A DNA stretch of 55,938 bases from Candidatus Gemmiger stercoripullorum (GTDB taxonomy: Bacteria > Bacillota > Clostridia > Oscillospirales > Ruminococcaceae): contig DWXD01000051.1 in NCBI GenBank assembly GCA_019119365.1, positions 1 to 55,938 on the forward strand, read 5' to 3'. Of this stretch, positions 16,347 to 25,940 are shown piece by piece. The notes beneath the pieces were generated by a model. It did not search any database, was not told the origin of the DNA, and saw only the letters and a list, made by a program, of their open reading frames with translations. Within the stretch, counting starts at the first letter, position 1. Each line of letters begins with the position of its first letter. Position numbers and translations under genes: made by a program.

Positions 16347-17369
16347 ATGGAAGAAAAGATCAGCGCCCTGCGCGCACAGCTCGAAGCCGACCGTGCCGCC
16401 GTGCACAACAAGCAGGAGCTGTCCGATTTCTGGCAGAAATACTTGAGCAAGAACGGCGCCGTGACCGGCCTGACCAAAGGCCTGCGCGACGTGCCCAAAG
16501 AGGACCGCCCCGCGGCGGGCAAGCTCATCAACGACTGCAAGGTCTGGGCCGAGGGCGTGTACGAAGCCATCGCCGCCGACATCGCCGCGGCCGAACTGGC
16601 CGCTCGCAACGCCGCCGAAGCCGTGGACATCACGCTGCCCGGCACCCCCAACCCCACCGGCGGGCTGCACCCGATCACGCTGGTCAAGAACGAGATCATC
16701 GACGTGTTCGCGGGCATGGGCTTTGAAATTTACGAAGGCCCCGAGATCGAGGACGACGATCACAACTTCACCCGCCTCAACGTGCCCAAAAACCACCCGG
16801 CGCGCGATATGCAGGACACGTTCTATGTCGCCGAGGACATCGTGCTGCGCACCCAGACCTCCGGCGGGCAGATCCGCGTGATGGACGCCGAAAAGCCGCC
16901 CATCAAGGTGCTGGTGCCCGGCCGTGTGTTCCGTTCCGACTCCGACGCGACCCACTCCCCGATGTTCCACCAGATGGAGGGCCTTGTCGTCGATAAAAAC
17001 ATTACGCTGTGCGATCTGCAGGGCATGCTCGACAAGTTTGTGCAGGCGCTGTTCGGCCCCGAGGTCAAGACCCGCCTGCGCCCGTCCTACTTCCCGTTCA
17101 CCGAGCCGAGCGTCGAAGTCGACGTCTCCTGCTTCGAGTGCGGCGGCAAGGGCTGCGGGCTGTGCAAGCACACCGGCTGGATCGAGGTGCTGGGCGCGGG
17201 CGTCGTGCACCACAGCGTGCTGAAAAACTGCGGCATCGACCCCGAAGTTTACTCCGGCTTTGCCTTCGGCATCGGCATCGAACGCATTGCCATGCTCAAA
17301 TACGGCATCAACAACATCGGCCTGATGTTTGAAAACGACCTGCGCTTCCTGCGCCAGTTCAAAGGCTGA
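16347..17369 (+). CDS. pheS: Phenylalanine--tRNA ligase alpha subunit
   Basis: 340-residue catalytic subunit of the alpha2beta2 class II synthetase. The N-terminal coiled coil binds tRNA. Class II motif 2 is seen as VFRSDSDATHSPMFHQMEG and motif 3 as GFAFGIGIERIAML. TLPGTPNPTGGLHPIT is a family signature. The ATG has AGAAGGATGG upstream; the open frame further 5' lies in the T-box and is not coding. It is followed by pheT after 21 bases under the same T-box. Confidence 0.97.
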   Translation: MEEKISALRAQLEADRAAVHNKQELSDFWQKYLSKNGAVTGLTKGLRDVPKEDRPAAGKLINDCKVWAEGVYEAIAADIAAAELAARNAAEAVDITLPGTPNPTGGLHPITLVKNEIIDVFAGMGFEIYEGPEIEDDDHNFTRLNVPKNHPARDMQDTFYVAEDIVLRTQTSGGQIRVMDAEKPPIKVLVPGRVFRSDSDATHSPMFHQMEGLVVDKNITLCDLQGMLDKFVQALFGPEVKTRLRPSYFPFTEPSVEVDVSCFECGGKGCGLCKHTGWIEVLGAGVVHHSVLKNCGIDPEVYSGFAFGIGIERIAMLKYGINNIGLMFENDLRFLRQFKG

Positions 17370-17390
17370 GAATAGGGGAGGGAAAAGCAA

Positions 17391-19808
17391 ATGAAAGTAC
17401 CGTTCAGTTGGCTCAAACGCTATGTCGATATCGACGTGACCCCGCAGGTTTTGCAGGATAAGCTGTTCTCCTGTGGCTTCGAGGTCGAAGAACTGCTCTA
17501 TCTCGGCGCGGAAATTTCCAAAGTCGTCGTCGGCGTCGTCACCGAAGCCGTCCCGCAGGAAGGCACCCACCTGCATGTCTGCAAGGTGGACTGCGGCCCC
17601 TACGGCCACGACATCCAGATCTCGACCGGCGCGCCCAACGTCTATGTGGGCATGCACACGCCCGCCGCGCTGGACGGCGCAACGCTGCCCGGCGGCGTGA
17701 CCATCAAAGCCCGGGCGCTGCGCGGCGTCGAATCCAACGGCATGCTCTGCTCGGGCGAGGAACTCGGCCTCAACGAGGACCTGTACCCCGGCGCAGAGGT
17801 CTACGGCCTGCTCGACCTGCCCAAAGACACCGTCCCCGGCGACGATATCCGCAAGGTCTGCGGCCTGGACGAATATATTTTTGATATCTCGATCACCGCC
17901 AACCGCTCCGACTGCCAGAGCATCCTGGGCATCGCGCGCGAGGTGGCCGCCGTGCTGGACAAGCCGCTCAAGATGCCCGCCACCGATTACAAAACGAGCG
18001 AATACACCGACCCGCGCCTGTCAATCACGGTGCAGGCGCCCGACCTCTGCCCGCGCTACATCGGCCATTATGTGCGCAACATCACGCCGGGCCAGTCCCC
18101 GCGCTGGATGCGCCGCGACCTGGCGCTGTGCGGGCTGCGCAGCATCTCCAACGTCGTCGACATCACCAACTATGTCATGCTCGAGATCGGCCAGCCGATG
18201 CACGCCTTTGATATGGCGACGCTCGAAAGCTGCCGCATCATCGTGCGCCGCGCTGCCGGCGGCGAGAGCATCACAACGCTGGACGGCAAGGAGTTCACGC
18301 TCAGCAGCCAGAACCTTGTCATCTGCGACGGCGAAAAGCCGGTCGCGCTGGCGGGCGTCATGGGCGGCCTCAACAGCGAGATCACCGAAAAAACCACCCA
18401 GCTGCTGTTTGAATCGGCCGAGTTCGCGCGCGACAACGTCCGCAAGACCGCCCGCAGCCTGGGCCAGAACACCGACGCTTCTAGCCATTACGAGAAGGGC
18501 GTGTCCGAATATACGACCGAGCTCGGCATGGCCCGCGCGCTGCATCTGATCGAAGAACTCGGCTGCGGCGAGATCACGGCCAGCCACATCGACGTCAGCG
18601 CCGGGGCCTCGCGGGAGGGCAAGCGCTTCCCCGCGCGCATCAGCCGCATCAACGCGATTCTGGGCATTGAAGTCCCGGTCGAAGCCGTGCTCGACATCCT
18701 GCGCCGCCTGTGCTTCGAGGTCACGCTTGCGCCGGACGGCGATACCATGCAGGTCATCGCCCCGCGCTGGCGCGAGGATATCGAGGTCGGCGAACCCGAC
18801 CTTGCCGAAGAGATCATCCGCGAATACGGCTACGAGCACATCACGCCCACCTTCCTGAAAGCCGCCACCGTCACCGGCGGCGGCCTCACGCCGGACCAGC
18901 AGCGCCAGGCGCAGGCCAAGGCCGCGCTGTGCGCGCAGGGCTTTTTTGAGGCGATCACCCTCTCGTTCTACGCCGATGCCGACCTGGACGCGCTGCACAT
19001 CGTCCCCGACGCGCCGCAGCGCAATGTCGTGCGTATTTTGAACCCGATCTCCTCCAACCTCACCATCATGCGCCCGCTGCTCGCGCCGTCGCTGCTGAAC
19101 GCGGCGGTCGAAAACCTCAAAAAAGGCAACCCGGCGGGCCGCCTGTTTGAGCTTGCGAACGTCTACGCCCCCAAACAGCAGCCGCTGACCGAACTGCCGG
19201 ACGAGCGCCTGCACCTGGGGCTGGTCGCTTTCGGTGAAAACGAGGACTTCTTCGCGCTCAAGGGCGCGGTCGAAGCCCTGGGCGAAGCGTTCGGCGTGCA
19301 GTTTGGCTACCAGCGCGCCGCCACCCCCTGGCTGCACCCCGGCATCAGCGCCGATATCCTGTGCGAAGGCGAGAAGATCGGCGTCTTCGGCAAGCTCGCC
19401 AACGATGTGACCGCCGAACTCAAGTTGCCCAAAGACAGCCGCGATAACCAGAAGATCTTCCTGGCCGAGATCGACTGGGCCGCGCTCATGGCCCACCGCC
19501 GCGCCGCGCTGCGCTATGCGCCGTTGCCCGAGCACCCGGCCGTGCAGCGCGACCTGGCCCTCGTTGCCGACGAGGCGGCCGCCTGCGGCGACATCATTGC
19601 CGAGATGCGCCGCGCCTGCCCGCGCCTGGGCGAAGTCGAGCTGTTCGATATCTACCGCAGCGAAGCCATCGGCGCAGGCAAAAAGAGCATGGCCTTCACG
19701 CTGCACTTTGTGCCCGAAAAAGACCCGCTCACAACCGAGGAAGTCGACCGCTATGTCAAGAAGATCCTCGGCAACCTCAAATACCGCCTCGGCGTGGAGA
19801 TCCGGTAA
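17391..19808 (+). CDS. pheT: Phenylalanine--tRNA ligase beta subunit
   Basis: 805 residues, the family length. It contains an N-terminal tRNA-binding EMAP-like domain (about 39-150), the B3/B4 editing domain, B5, a catalytic-like core and a C-terminal FDX-ACB anticodon-binding domain (HPAVQRDLALVAD to the end). AGGGGAGGG-type Shine-Dalgarno. Second gene of the T-box operon, ending before a strong terminator. Confidence 0.97.
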   Translation: MKVPFSWLKRYVDIDVTPQVLQDKLFSCGFEVEELLYLGAEISKVVVGVVTEAVPQEGTHLHVCKVDCGPYGHDIQISTGAPNVYVGMHTPAALDGATLPGGVTIKARALRGVESNGMLCSGEELGLNEDLYPGAEVYGLLDLPKDTVPGDDIRKVCGLDEYIFDISITANRSDCQSILGIAREVAAVLDKPLKMPATDYKTSEYTDPRLSITVQAPDLCPRYIGHYVRNITPGQSPRWMRRDLALCGLRSISNVVDITNYVMLEIGQPMHAFDMATLESCRIIVRRAAGGESITTLDGKEFTLSSQNLVICDGEKPVALAGVMGGLNSEITEKTTQLLFESAEFARDNVRKTARSLGQNTDASSHYEKGVSEYTTELGMARALHLIEELGCGEITASHIDVSAGASREGKRFPARISRINAILGIEVPVEAVLDILRRLCFEVTLAPDGDTMQVIAPRWREDIEVGEPDLAEEIIREYGYEHITPTFLKAATVTGGGLTPDQQRQAQAKAALCAQGFFEAITLSFYADADLDALHIVPDAPQRNVVRILNPISSNLTIMRPLLAPSLLNAAVENLKKGNPAGRLFELANVYAPKQQPLTELPDERLHLGLVAFGENEDFFALKGAVEALGEAFGVQFGYQRAATPWLHPGISADILCEGEKIGVFGKLANDVTAELKLPKDSRDNQKIFLAEIDWAALMAHRRAALRYAPLPEHPAVQRDLALVADEAAACGDIIAEMRRACPRLGEVELFDIYRSEAIGAGKKSMAFTLHFVPEKDPLTTEEVDRYVKKILGNLKYRLGVEIR

Positions 19809-19862
19809 ATCACCCGCACAGCCGGGCGGCAGAAAACCTGGCACCGCGTCAAATATCCCGTA

Positions 19863-19905
19863 AAATATACGCCCGCAGCTTCCGCCTGCGGGCGTGTATT
19901 TCTTT
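19863..19905 (+). terminator. Terminator of pheST
   Basis: AAATATACGCCCGCAG and CTGCGGGCGTGTATTT pair around a short loop, ending in TTTCTTT. Confidence 0.8.
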
Positions 19906-20005
19906 GTGCAAGATACAACAATGCCGTTTTTATGCCGTTTTTGCCGCACCCCTTCCCGCCCCGCCATAAACGCCGCCGCATGGCCGCAACCCCTCCCGCA
20001 CCGCC

Positions 20006-20030
20006 GTAGGGGCCGATTCCCTATCGGCCC
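20006..20030 (+). repeat. GTAGGG hairpin repeat, CCGAT stem
   Basis: GTAGGGGCCGAT, loop TCCCT, ATCGGCCC. Confidence 0.8.
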
Positions 20031-20054
20031 GCTTTGCGCCGCCGCCAACACCCC

Positions 20055-20079
20055 GGGCGGATATGGAATCCGCCCCTAC
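20055..20079 (-). repeat. GTAGGG hairpin repeat, CGGAT stem, reverse orientation
   Basis: Reverse complement reads GTAGGGGCGGAT, loop TCCAT, ATCCGCCC. Confidence 0.8.
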
Positions 20080-20141
20080 AGGGGTTTCCCGCGTCAGAAG
20101 CGGGCGGCATTCCCGGTTGGTGCGAAACCTGTAAAACATCC

Positions 20142-20167
20142 GTAGGGCGGGATGCCCTCATCCCGCC
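20142..20167 (+). repeat. GTAGGG hairpin repeat, CGGGATG stem
   Basis: GTAGGGCGGGATG, loop CCCT, CATCCCGCC. Same variant as at 7284. Confidence 0.8.
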
Positions 20168-20223
20168 GCGGACCCCGCCCCGCCGAGAACGCCGCCTTTG
20201 GCCGCAACCCCTCCCGCACCGCC

Positions 20224-20248
20224 GTAGGGGCCGATTCCCTATCGGCCC
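20224..20248 (+). repeat. GTAGGG hairpin repeat, CCGAT stem
   Basis: GTAGGGGCCGAT, loop TCCCT, ATCGGCCC. Identical to the copy at 20006. Confidence 0.8.
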
Positions 20249-20356
20249 GGTTGCCGCGGCGCAAGGCCCTGCGGAACGGTCGAGACCGTTCCCTGCAAAC
20301 CGGACGGGGCCCGCAGCCAACCGGGAAACCGCAATCTTGCGGCATCGCAAACCCGT

Positions 20357-20382
20357 GTAGGGGACGATGCTTGCATCGTCCC
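20357..20382 (+). repeat. GTAGGG hairpin repeat, ACGATGC stem
   Basis: GTAGGGGACGATGC, loop TT, GCATCGTCCC. Present once, in the spacer between the two tandem copies. Confidence 0.8.
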
Positions 20383-20439
20383 GCACCCCCCGCCCCGCCA
20401 TAAACGCCGCCGCATGGCCGCAACCCCTCCCGCGCCGCT

Positions 20440-20464
20440 GTAGGGGCCGATTCCATATCGGCCC
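20440..20464 (+). repeat. GTAGGG hairpin repeat, CCGAT stem
   Basis: GTAGGGGCCGAT, loop TCCAT, ATCGGCCC. Confidence 0.8.
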
Positions 20465-20488
20465 GCTTTGTGCCGCCGCCAACACCCC

Positions 20489-20513
20489 GGGCGGATATGG
20501 AATCCGCCCCTAC
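20489..20513 (-). repeat. GTAGGG hairpin repeat, CGGAT stem, reverse orientation
   Basis: Identical to the copy at 20055, again on the minus strand. Confidence 0.8.
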
Positions 20514-20573
20514 AGGGGTTTCCTATGGCGGGAGCGGGTGGCGTTCCCGGCCTGCAAAACCCACAAAATATCC

Positions 20574-20599
20574 GTAGGGCGGGATGCCCTCATCCCGCC
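20574..20599 (+). repeat. GTAGGG hairpin repeat, CGGGATG stem
   Basis: Identical core to the copy at 20142. Confidence 0.8.
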
Positions 20600-20655
20600 G
20601 CGGACCCCGCCCCGCCGAGAACGCCGCCTTTGGCCGCAACCCCTCCCGCGCCGCC

Positions 20656-20680
20656 GTAGGGGCCGATTCCATATCGGCCC
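20656..20680 (+). repeat. GTAGGG hairpin repeat, CCGAT stem
   Basis: GTAGGGGCCGAT, loop TCCAT, ATCGGCCC. Confidence 0.8.
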
Positions 20681-20797
20681 GGTTTGCGCCTTGATCGTTT
20701 CCCCGGGAAAATCACCCGACAAAACAACCGCCGGGCCCGCCCTGATGGGCGGTACACCGGCGGTCGCCTTGGCGTGCTTCTGTGTTTGTTACTTTGG

Positions 20798-22405
20798 TTA
20801 CTCCTGTTCGGTGCTGTTGATGACCAGCAGGTCGCCGGGCTGCAGCTCGGTGTCGCCGCGCGGGATCAGATACTCCTCGCCGCGCTGCACCAGCACGATC
20901 AGCGCCCCGGCGCGCAGCGGCAGGTCCGCCACGCGCGCGCCGTCGCGCAGGTCGTCCGGTTCGACGGTTTTCTCGCTCAAACACACGCCCGGCGTGCCCT
21001 CCGGCTCCAGCGCCGCCAAAATCAGCCGGTCGCCGCGCTGCAGGCGGGTGCCGCCGCCCGGCACGATCTGCTCCTCCCCGCGCTGCAAACTGATCAACAG
21101 CGCCCCCGGCGGCAGCACCAGCTCCCGCACCGCGCGCCCGCACCACGGGTGGGCCAGCGGCACCGTGAACTGGATGAACTGTACCGGCGCTTCGTCGACA
21201 TAGTCGGTAAAGGTGCGCAGGACGTTGCCGCCCTCGTCAATCATGCCCAGCCGCCGCGCCGCCCACGGCAGCAGCGAACCCTGCAGCGAGATCGAGAACA
21301 GTACGATCAGGAACACGATGTGGAACAAATCGTTATCGGTCGAGACCGGGCTGATGACCGTCATGACCGCAAACACGATGGAAGCCGCCCCGCGCAGCCC
21401 CGAAAAACTGACCAGCAGCCGCCGCCCCATGCTGCCGCCGAACGGGGCCATCAGCAAAAACACAGCCGCGGGCCGCGCGGCAAAGGTCAAAAACAGCGCG
21501 ATGGCCACGGCAGGCCCCAGCACGGTCGGCATCTGGGAAGGGAAGGACAGCAGCCCCAGCAGGAAAAACAGCACCATCTGCATCATGCTGGTCACGCCGT
21601 CAAAAAACGGGACCAGCGTCGCTTTGTTGCGGATGTCGCCGTTGCCCAGCAGGATGCCGGTGATGTACACGCTCAAAAAACCGTTGCCGCCCAGCGCCGC
21701 CGGGGCCGCGTAGCTCAAAAGCGCCACCGCCACCACAAAGATCGTGTCAAACCCCGAAGCGCCGATGTGCAGCCGCCGCAGCAGCCACAGCGCCGCCGCG
21801 CCCACGCCGAACCCGAACGCCAGCCCGAACAGCAGCTGCCCGGCCAGCAGCCGCGCCACCGAGCCCGGCGTGATGCCGCTCTCCATCGCGGTCAGCAGCA
21901 CGGCGGTCAGCATGTAGGCGAACGGGTCGTTGGAGCCGCTCTCGACTTCCAGCAGGGAGTCTGTGTTTTCCTTAAGCGCCAGCTTGCGCGCGCGCAGGAT
22001 CGAAAACACCGAGGCCGCGTCGGTCGAACCCAGCACCGCGCCGCACAAAAGCCCCTCCAGCAGCCGCATGCCCAGCGCCAGGTGGCAGAACAGCCCGGTC
22101 AGCACGGCGGTCAGGATGGTCCCCAGGCTGGACAGCACGATCGCAGGCGCGGCCGCCGGGCGCGCCGCGCGCCAGTTTGTGCCGAACCCGCCGTAAAACA
22201 TGATGAACAGCAGCGCCACGGTGCTGACCTGGTCGGCAAAGGCGTAATCTTCAAACGCGACCTTCAAAAGCCCGTCCGAACCGAACAGCATCCCCAAAAA
22301 CATGAACGCCAGCAGGGCGGGCACGCCCAGCCGCGCCGACAGGCGGTGGAACGCCGTACAGGCGAACATCACCACGGCCAAAAACAACAGATACGGTACC
22401 AGCAT
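20798..22405 (-). CDS. Cation/proton antiporter of the CPA1 type with TrkA_C domains (NhaP2/CvrA-like)
   Basis: 535-residue membrane transporter, probably exchanging K+ or Na+ for protons. About 12 helices fill residues 1-395, with the conserved antiporter segments GAVLGSTDAASVFSILR and VESGSNDPFAYML (ion-binding Asp residues). The cytosolic C-terminus has two TrkA_C-like domains (about 400-465 and 468-535; PPGALLISLQRGEEQIVPGGG and RAGALIVLVQRGEEYLIPRGD are evident internal repeats) that normally bind a nucleotide or ion signal. An excellent Shine-Dalgarno (CAAAGGAGG) precedes the start. Single gene with its own promoter. K+ over Na+ preference is inferred from the TrkA_C domains. Confidence 0.9.
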   Translation of the reverse strand: MLVPYLLFLAVVMFACTAFHRLSARLGVPALLAFMFLGMLFGSDGLLKVAFEDYAFADQVSTVALLFIMFYGGFGTNWRAARPAAAPAIVLSSLGTILTAVLTGLFCHLALGMRLLEGLLCGAVLGSTDAASVFSILRARKLALKENTDSLLEVESGSNDPFAYMLTAVLLTAMESGITPGSVARLLAGQLLFGLAFGFGVGAAALWLLRRLHIGASGFDTIFVVAVALLSYAAPAALGGNGFLSVYITGILLGNGDIRNKATLVPFFDGVTSMMQMVLFFLLGLLSFPSQMPTVLGPAVAIALFLTFAARPAAVFLLMAPFGGSMGRRLLVSFSGLRGAASIVFAVMTVISPVSTDNDLFHIVFLIVLFSISLQGSLLPWAARRLGMIDEGGNVLRTFTDYVDEAPVQFIQFTVPLAHPWCGRAVRELVLPPGALLISLQRGEEQIVPGGGTRLQRGDRLILAALEPEGTPGVCLSEKTVEPDDLRDGARVADLPLRAGALIVLVQRGEEYLIPRGDTELQPGDLLVINSTEQE

Positions 22406-22457
22406 GCGCCCTCCTTTGTTCCTGTGGTCGTCATTCTACGGTCACAATTATAAAATC

Positions 22458-22487
22458 AGTATACCATGCCGCCGCTTTCTTTGCCAA
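22458..22487 (-). promoter_or_regulatory. Promoter of the antiporter gene
   Basis: On the minus strand TTGGCA (22487-22482), 18-base spacer, TATACT (22463-22458). Confidence 0.6.
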
Positions 22488-22508
22488 GTCTTTGCCGCCG
22501 GCCGCCGC

Positions 22509-22537
22509 TTGCCAAAAAAAGGCGGGTGGTGTATACT
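22509..22537 (+). promoter_or_regulatory. Promoter of the sortase gene
   Basis: TTGCCA (22509-22514), 17-base spacer, TATACT (22532-22537), 63 bases before the start. Confidence 0.65.
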
Positions 22538-22600
22538 TGAGCAGGAAATAAAAATCAGTCACAGTTTGCCCGCCGCAGGCGGGCAGAGGGGGATATAGCC

Positions 22601-23452
22601 ATGAAGATCAAACGCAGCGGCCCCGCCCCGGCGCAGCCTGCCCCGCCGCCCGCAGCGCAACAGCCCGCCCCGGCGCAGCAAGCCGCCCCGCGCCGCAAAA
22701 GCGGCGCGCTTTACTGGGTCGCGCTGGCTTTTTTCGCGCTGCTGTTCATCGTCAGCGCCGCGCTTCTTGGCCGCCGCCTGTGGGAGGACCACGAGGTCCG
22801 CTCCGATTTTGCCGACCTTGAAGCCCTCATCGAACCGGCGGCCCCGGCGGCGGACGACGGCGCCCAAAGCGACAACGCCGCCCGCTTTGCCGCGCTGGTC
22901 GCGCGCAACCCGGATTTCATCGGCTGGATCAGCATCGACGCCACCAACCTGAGCTTCCCGGTCATGTACAGCCCCGACGAACCGGACTTTTACCTGCGCC
23001 ATGACTTTGAGGGCGAATACAGCGATTCCGGCGTGCCGTATCTTGACGCGCGCTGCACGCTGACCGCCGCGGACCGCAGCGACAACCTTGTGATCTACGG
23101 CCACAACATGAAGACCGGCACCATCTTTGGCTTTTTGACCGACTATAAACAGCCCGAAACCTACCAGGAGCACCCGACCATCCGCCTGGATACGCTGTAC
23201 GGTGCGGGCGAGTACGAGGTCTTCGCCGCCTTCGCCATCGACATTGCGGCCGACCGGAGTTTTGCCTACAACAATTATATCGACCTGGACGAAGATTCCT
23301 TCCGGGAATTCGTGGAAGAAGTCAAGCGCCGCAGCGATGTCGACAGCGGCATCACCCCGGTTTACGGCGACGAGCTGCTGACCCTTTCCACCTGCGAATA
23401 TTCCAGCGCCAACGGCCGCTACGTCGTCTGCGCCCGGCGCACGGGCGGCTAA
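22601..23452 (+). CDS. Class B sortase
   Basis: Cell-surface transpeptidase of 283 residues that joins sorted proteins to peptidoglycan or to pilin partners. A Pro/Ala/Gln-rich cytosolic N-terminus (about 8-30) precedes one membrane anchor (about 38-58). The sortase beta-barrel has the catalytic triad His168 (LVIYGHNMKTG), Cys265 (TLSTCEYS) and Arg at about 279 (VVCARR). GWISIDATNLSFPVMY and FYLRHDFEGEYSDSGVPYLDARC are class B features. GAGGGGG Shine-Dalgarno. No substrate with a sorting signal is in the window, so this is a housekeeping-type orphan sortase here. Confidence 0.93.
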   Translation: MKIKRSGPAPAQPAPPPAAQQPAPAQQAAPRRKSGALYWVALAFFALLFIVSAALLGRRLWEDHEVRSDFADLEALIEPAAPAADDGAQSDNAARFAALVARNPDFIGWISIDATNLSFPVMYSPDEPDFYLRHDFEGEYSDSGVPYLDARCTLTAADRSDNLVIYGHNMKTGTIFGFLTDYKQPETYQEHPTIRLDTLYGAGEYEVFAAFAIDIAADRSFAYNNYIDLDEDSFREFVEEVKRRSDVDSGITPVYGDELLTLSTCEYSSANGRYVVCARRTGG

Positions 23453-23541
23453 GATTGTTCTGCATACACCACATAAAACTTAATAAAATTTTGTGAAAGG
23501 CCGCCGCAAACTGCATTCGGAGAAAAATGACGAAATTTTCC
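23453..23541. other. Intergenic region after the sortase
   Basis: AT-richer stretch without ORF or clear hairpin, leading into the two promoters and the putative small RNA upstream of glmS. Confidence 0.4.
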
Positions 23542-23570
23542 TTGCCGCGCGGCCGTTTCCGTGCTATGGT
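23542..23570 (+). promoter_or_regulatory. Promoter of the putative small RNA
   Basis: TTGCCG (23542-23547), 17-base spacer, TATGGT (23565-23570), with TATTAT directly downstream as an alternative. Confidence 0.5.
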
Positions 23571-23576
23571 ATTATA

Positions 23577-23679
23577 AGTACGCGCTCTGCTTTGTAAAGT
23601 CTTGAATGGTGTAAGAAACTGGAAAGGGAGAAGCGTGCAGCGGGCCAGCCGTTGCCCTTGACGGCTGGCTCTTTTCTTT
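23577..23679 (+). ncRNA. Putative ~100-nt small RNA or attenuated leader upstream of glmS
   Basis: A promoter-like element at 23542-23570 is followed about 75 bases later by a strong intrinsic terminator: GCCAGCCGT (23644-23652) pairs with ACGGCTGGC (23661-23669), then TCTTTTCTTT. There is no ORF of meaningful length and no sortase-end context, since the sortase stop is 124 bases before the promoter. A second, better promoter for glmS lies downstream of this terminator. The unit therefore looks like an independent small transcript or a leader that normally stops before glmS. I do not recognise a known family; SRP, 6S and glmS ribozyme signatures are absent. Confidence 0.5.
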
Positions 23680-23741
23680 AAGCCCCGCATGCCCCGCGCT
23701 GCGGCGCGCGGGATATTTCGGGTAAAAAGAAAAAATCAAAG

Positions 23742-23770
23742 TAGACATTTTTCTCAAAATCGCATATACT
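23742..23770 (+). promoter_or_regulatory. Promoter of glmS
   Basis: TAGACA (23742-23747), 17-base spacer, TATACT (23765-23770), 65 bases before the glmS start. Confidence 0.7.
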
Positions 23771-23835
23771 GGAAAGGTATTTTTGAGACCGGGCCGCATA
23801 CGGCTTTTTTACAGACCAAAAGGAGGGGACACCCC

Positions 23836-25677
<1,842 letters not shown>

Positions 25678-25737
25678 GCGAACGAAACCTGAAAATTGTG
25701 CAGATCGACGAAAAGAGACCGCTTGATTTGTACACCA

Positions 25738-25780
25738 TTTGCTCCGTTTGCCCTGCCGGAAGGGGGACAAACGGAGCAAA
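25738..25780. promoter_or_regulatory. Long inverted repeat after glmS, upstream of the polysaccharide promoter
   Basis: TTTGCTCCGTTTG (25738-25750) pairs perfectly over 13 bases with 25768-25780. It may terminate glmS (AAAATCG follows, with no T-run), or act as an operator, because its 3' arm covers the -35 region of the TATAAT at 25788-25793. Confidence 0.5.
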
Positions 25781-25787
25781 ATCGTGT

Positions 25788-25940
25788 TATAATACACTAG
25801 GGCGTGTCTGAAAAAAACCGGTTTGTCAGATACACCCCGGGGGCCTGCCGCCGTGCGGGCCCCCTGTGCCCTTGCGGCATATCATGGCATAAAGGCGGAC
25901 GCCGCTTTTCCATAGATCTCTTTTGTAAGGAACGCAACGC
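25788..25940 (+). promoter_or_regulatory. Promoter -10 and structured leader of the polysaccharide genes
   Basis: TATAAT at 25788-25793 (weak -35) starts a ~140-base leader. It contains one hairpin with wobble pairs (GGCGTGTCTGA from about 25801 with TCAGATACACC to about 25838), a GC-rich hairpin (GGGGGC at about 25840 with GCCCCC at about 25864) and a small AAAGGCGG/CCGCTTT stem followed by TTTT near 25909. This order is compatible with an attenuator. No known riboswitch consensus was recognised. Confidence 0.4.

Larger units (their letters stand above)
19957..20250. repeat. Intergenic tandem duplication, copy 1
   Basis: About 290 bases that recur at 20391-20682 (offset 433-434). Most of it is near identical, including CCGCCATAAACGCCGCCGC, the GGCCGCAACCCCTCCCGC spacers and four GTAGGG hairpins in the same order and orientation. 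A ~50-base inner part (20091-20140) has diverged. No ORF of merit. Confidence 0.8.
20391..20682. repeat. Intergenic tandem duplication, copy 2
   Basis: Second copy of the 19957-20250 unit, ending about 115 bases from the antiporter stop. Differences are mostly single substitutions plus the diverged inner part at 20524-20573. The copy-specific loops (TCCCT versus TCCAT) show the copies are not brand new. Confidence 0.8.

Noticed and set aside
18021..20051. 676-residue open frame antisense to pheT
   Set aside because: Mirror of a conserved synthetase; no domain, no ribosome binding site, and it runs across the pheST terminator and repeats.
20006..20680. CRISPR array
   Set aside because: Hairpin copies occur in both orientations with unequal spacing and repeated, not unique, intervening sequence; no cas gene is near.
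19809..20797. Small proteins in the 1-kb intergenic block
   Set aside because: All frames there are driven by the hairpin repeats, with Arg/Pro/Ala-rich composition and no ribosome binding site.
23577..23835. glmS ribozyme
   Set aside because: The conserved cleavage-site core and the GACGAGG-type elements are not present between the sortase and glmS.
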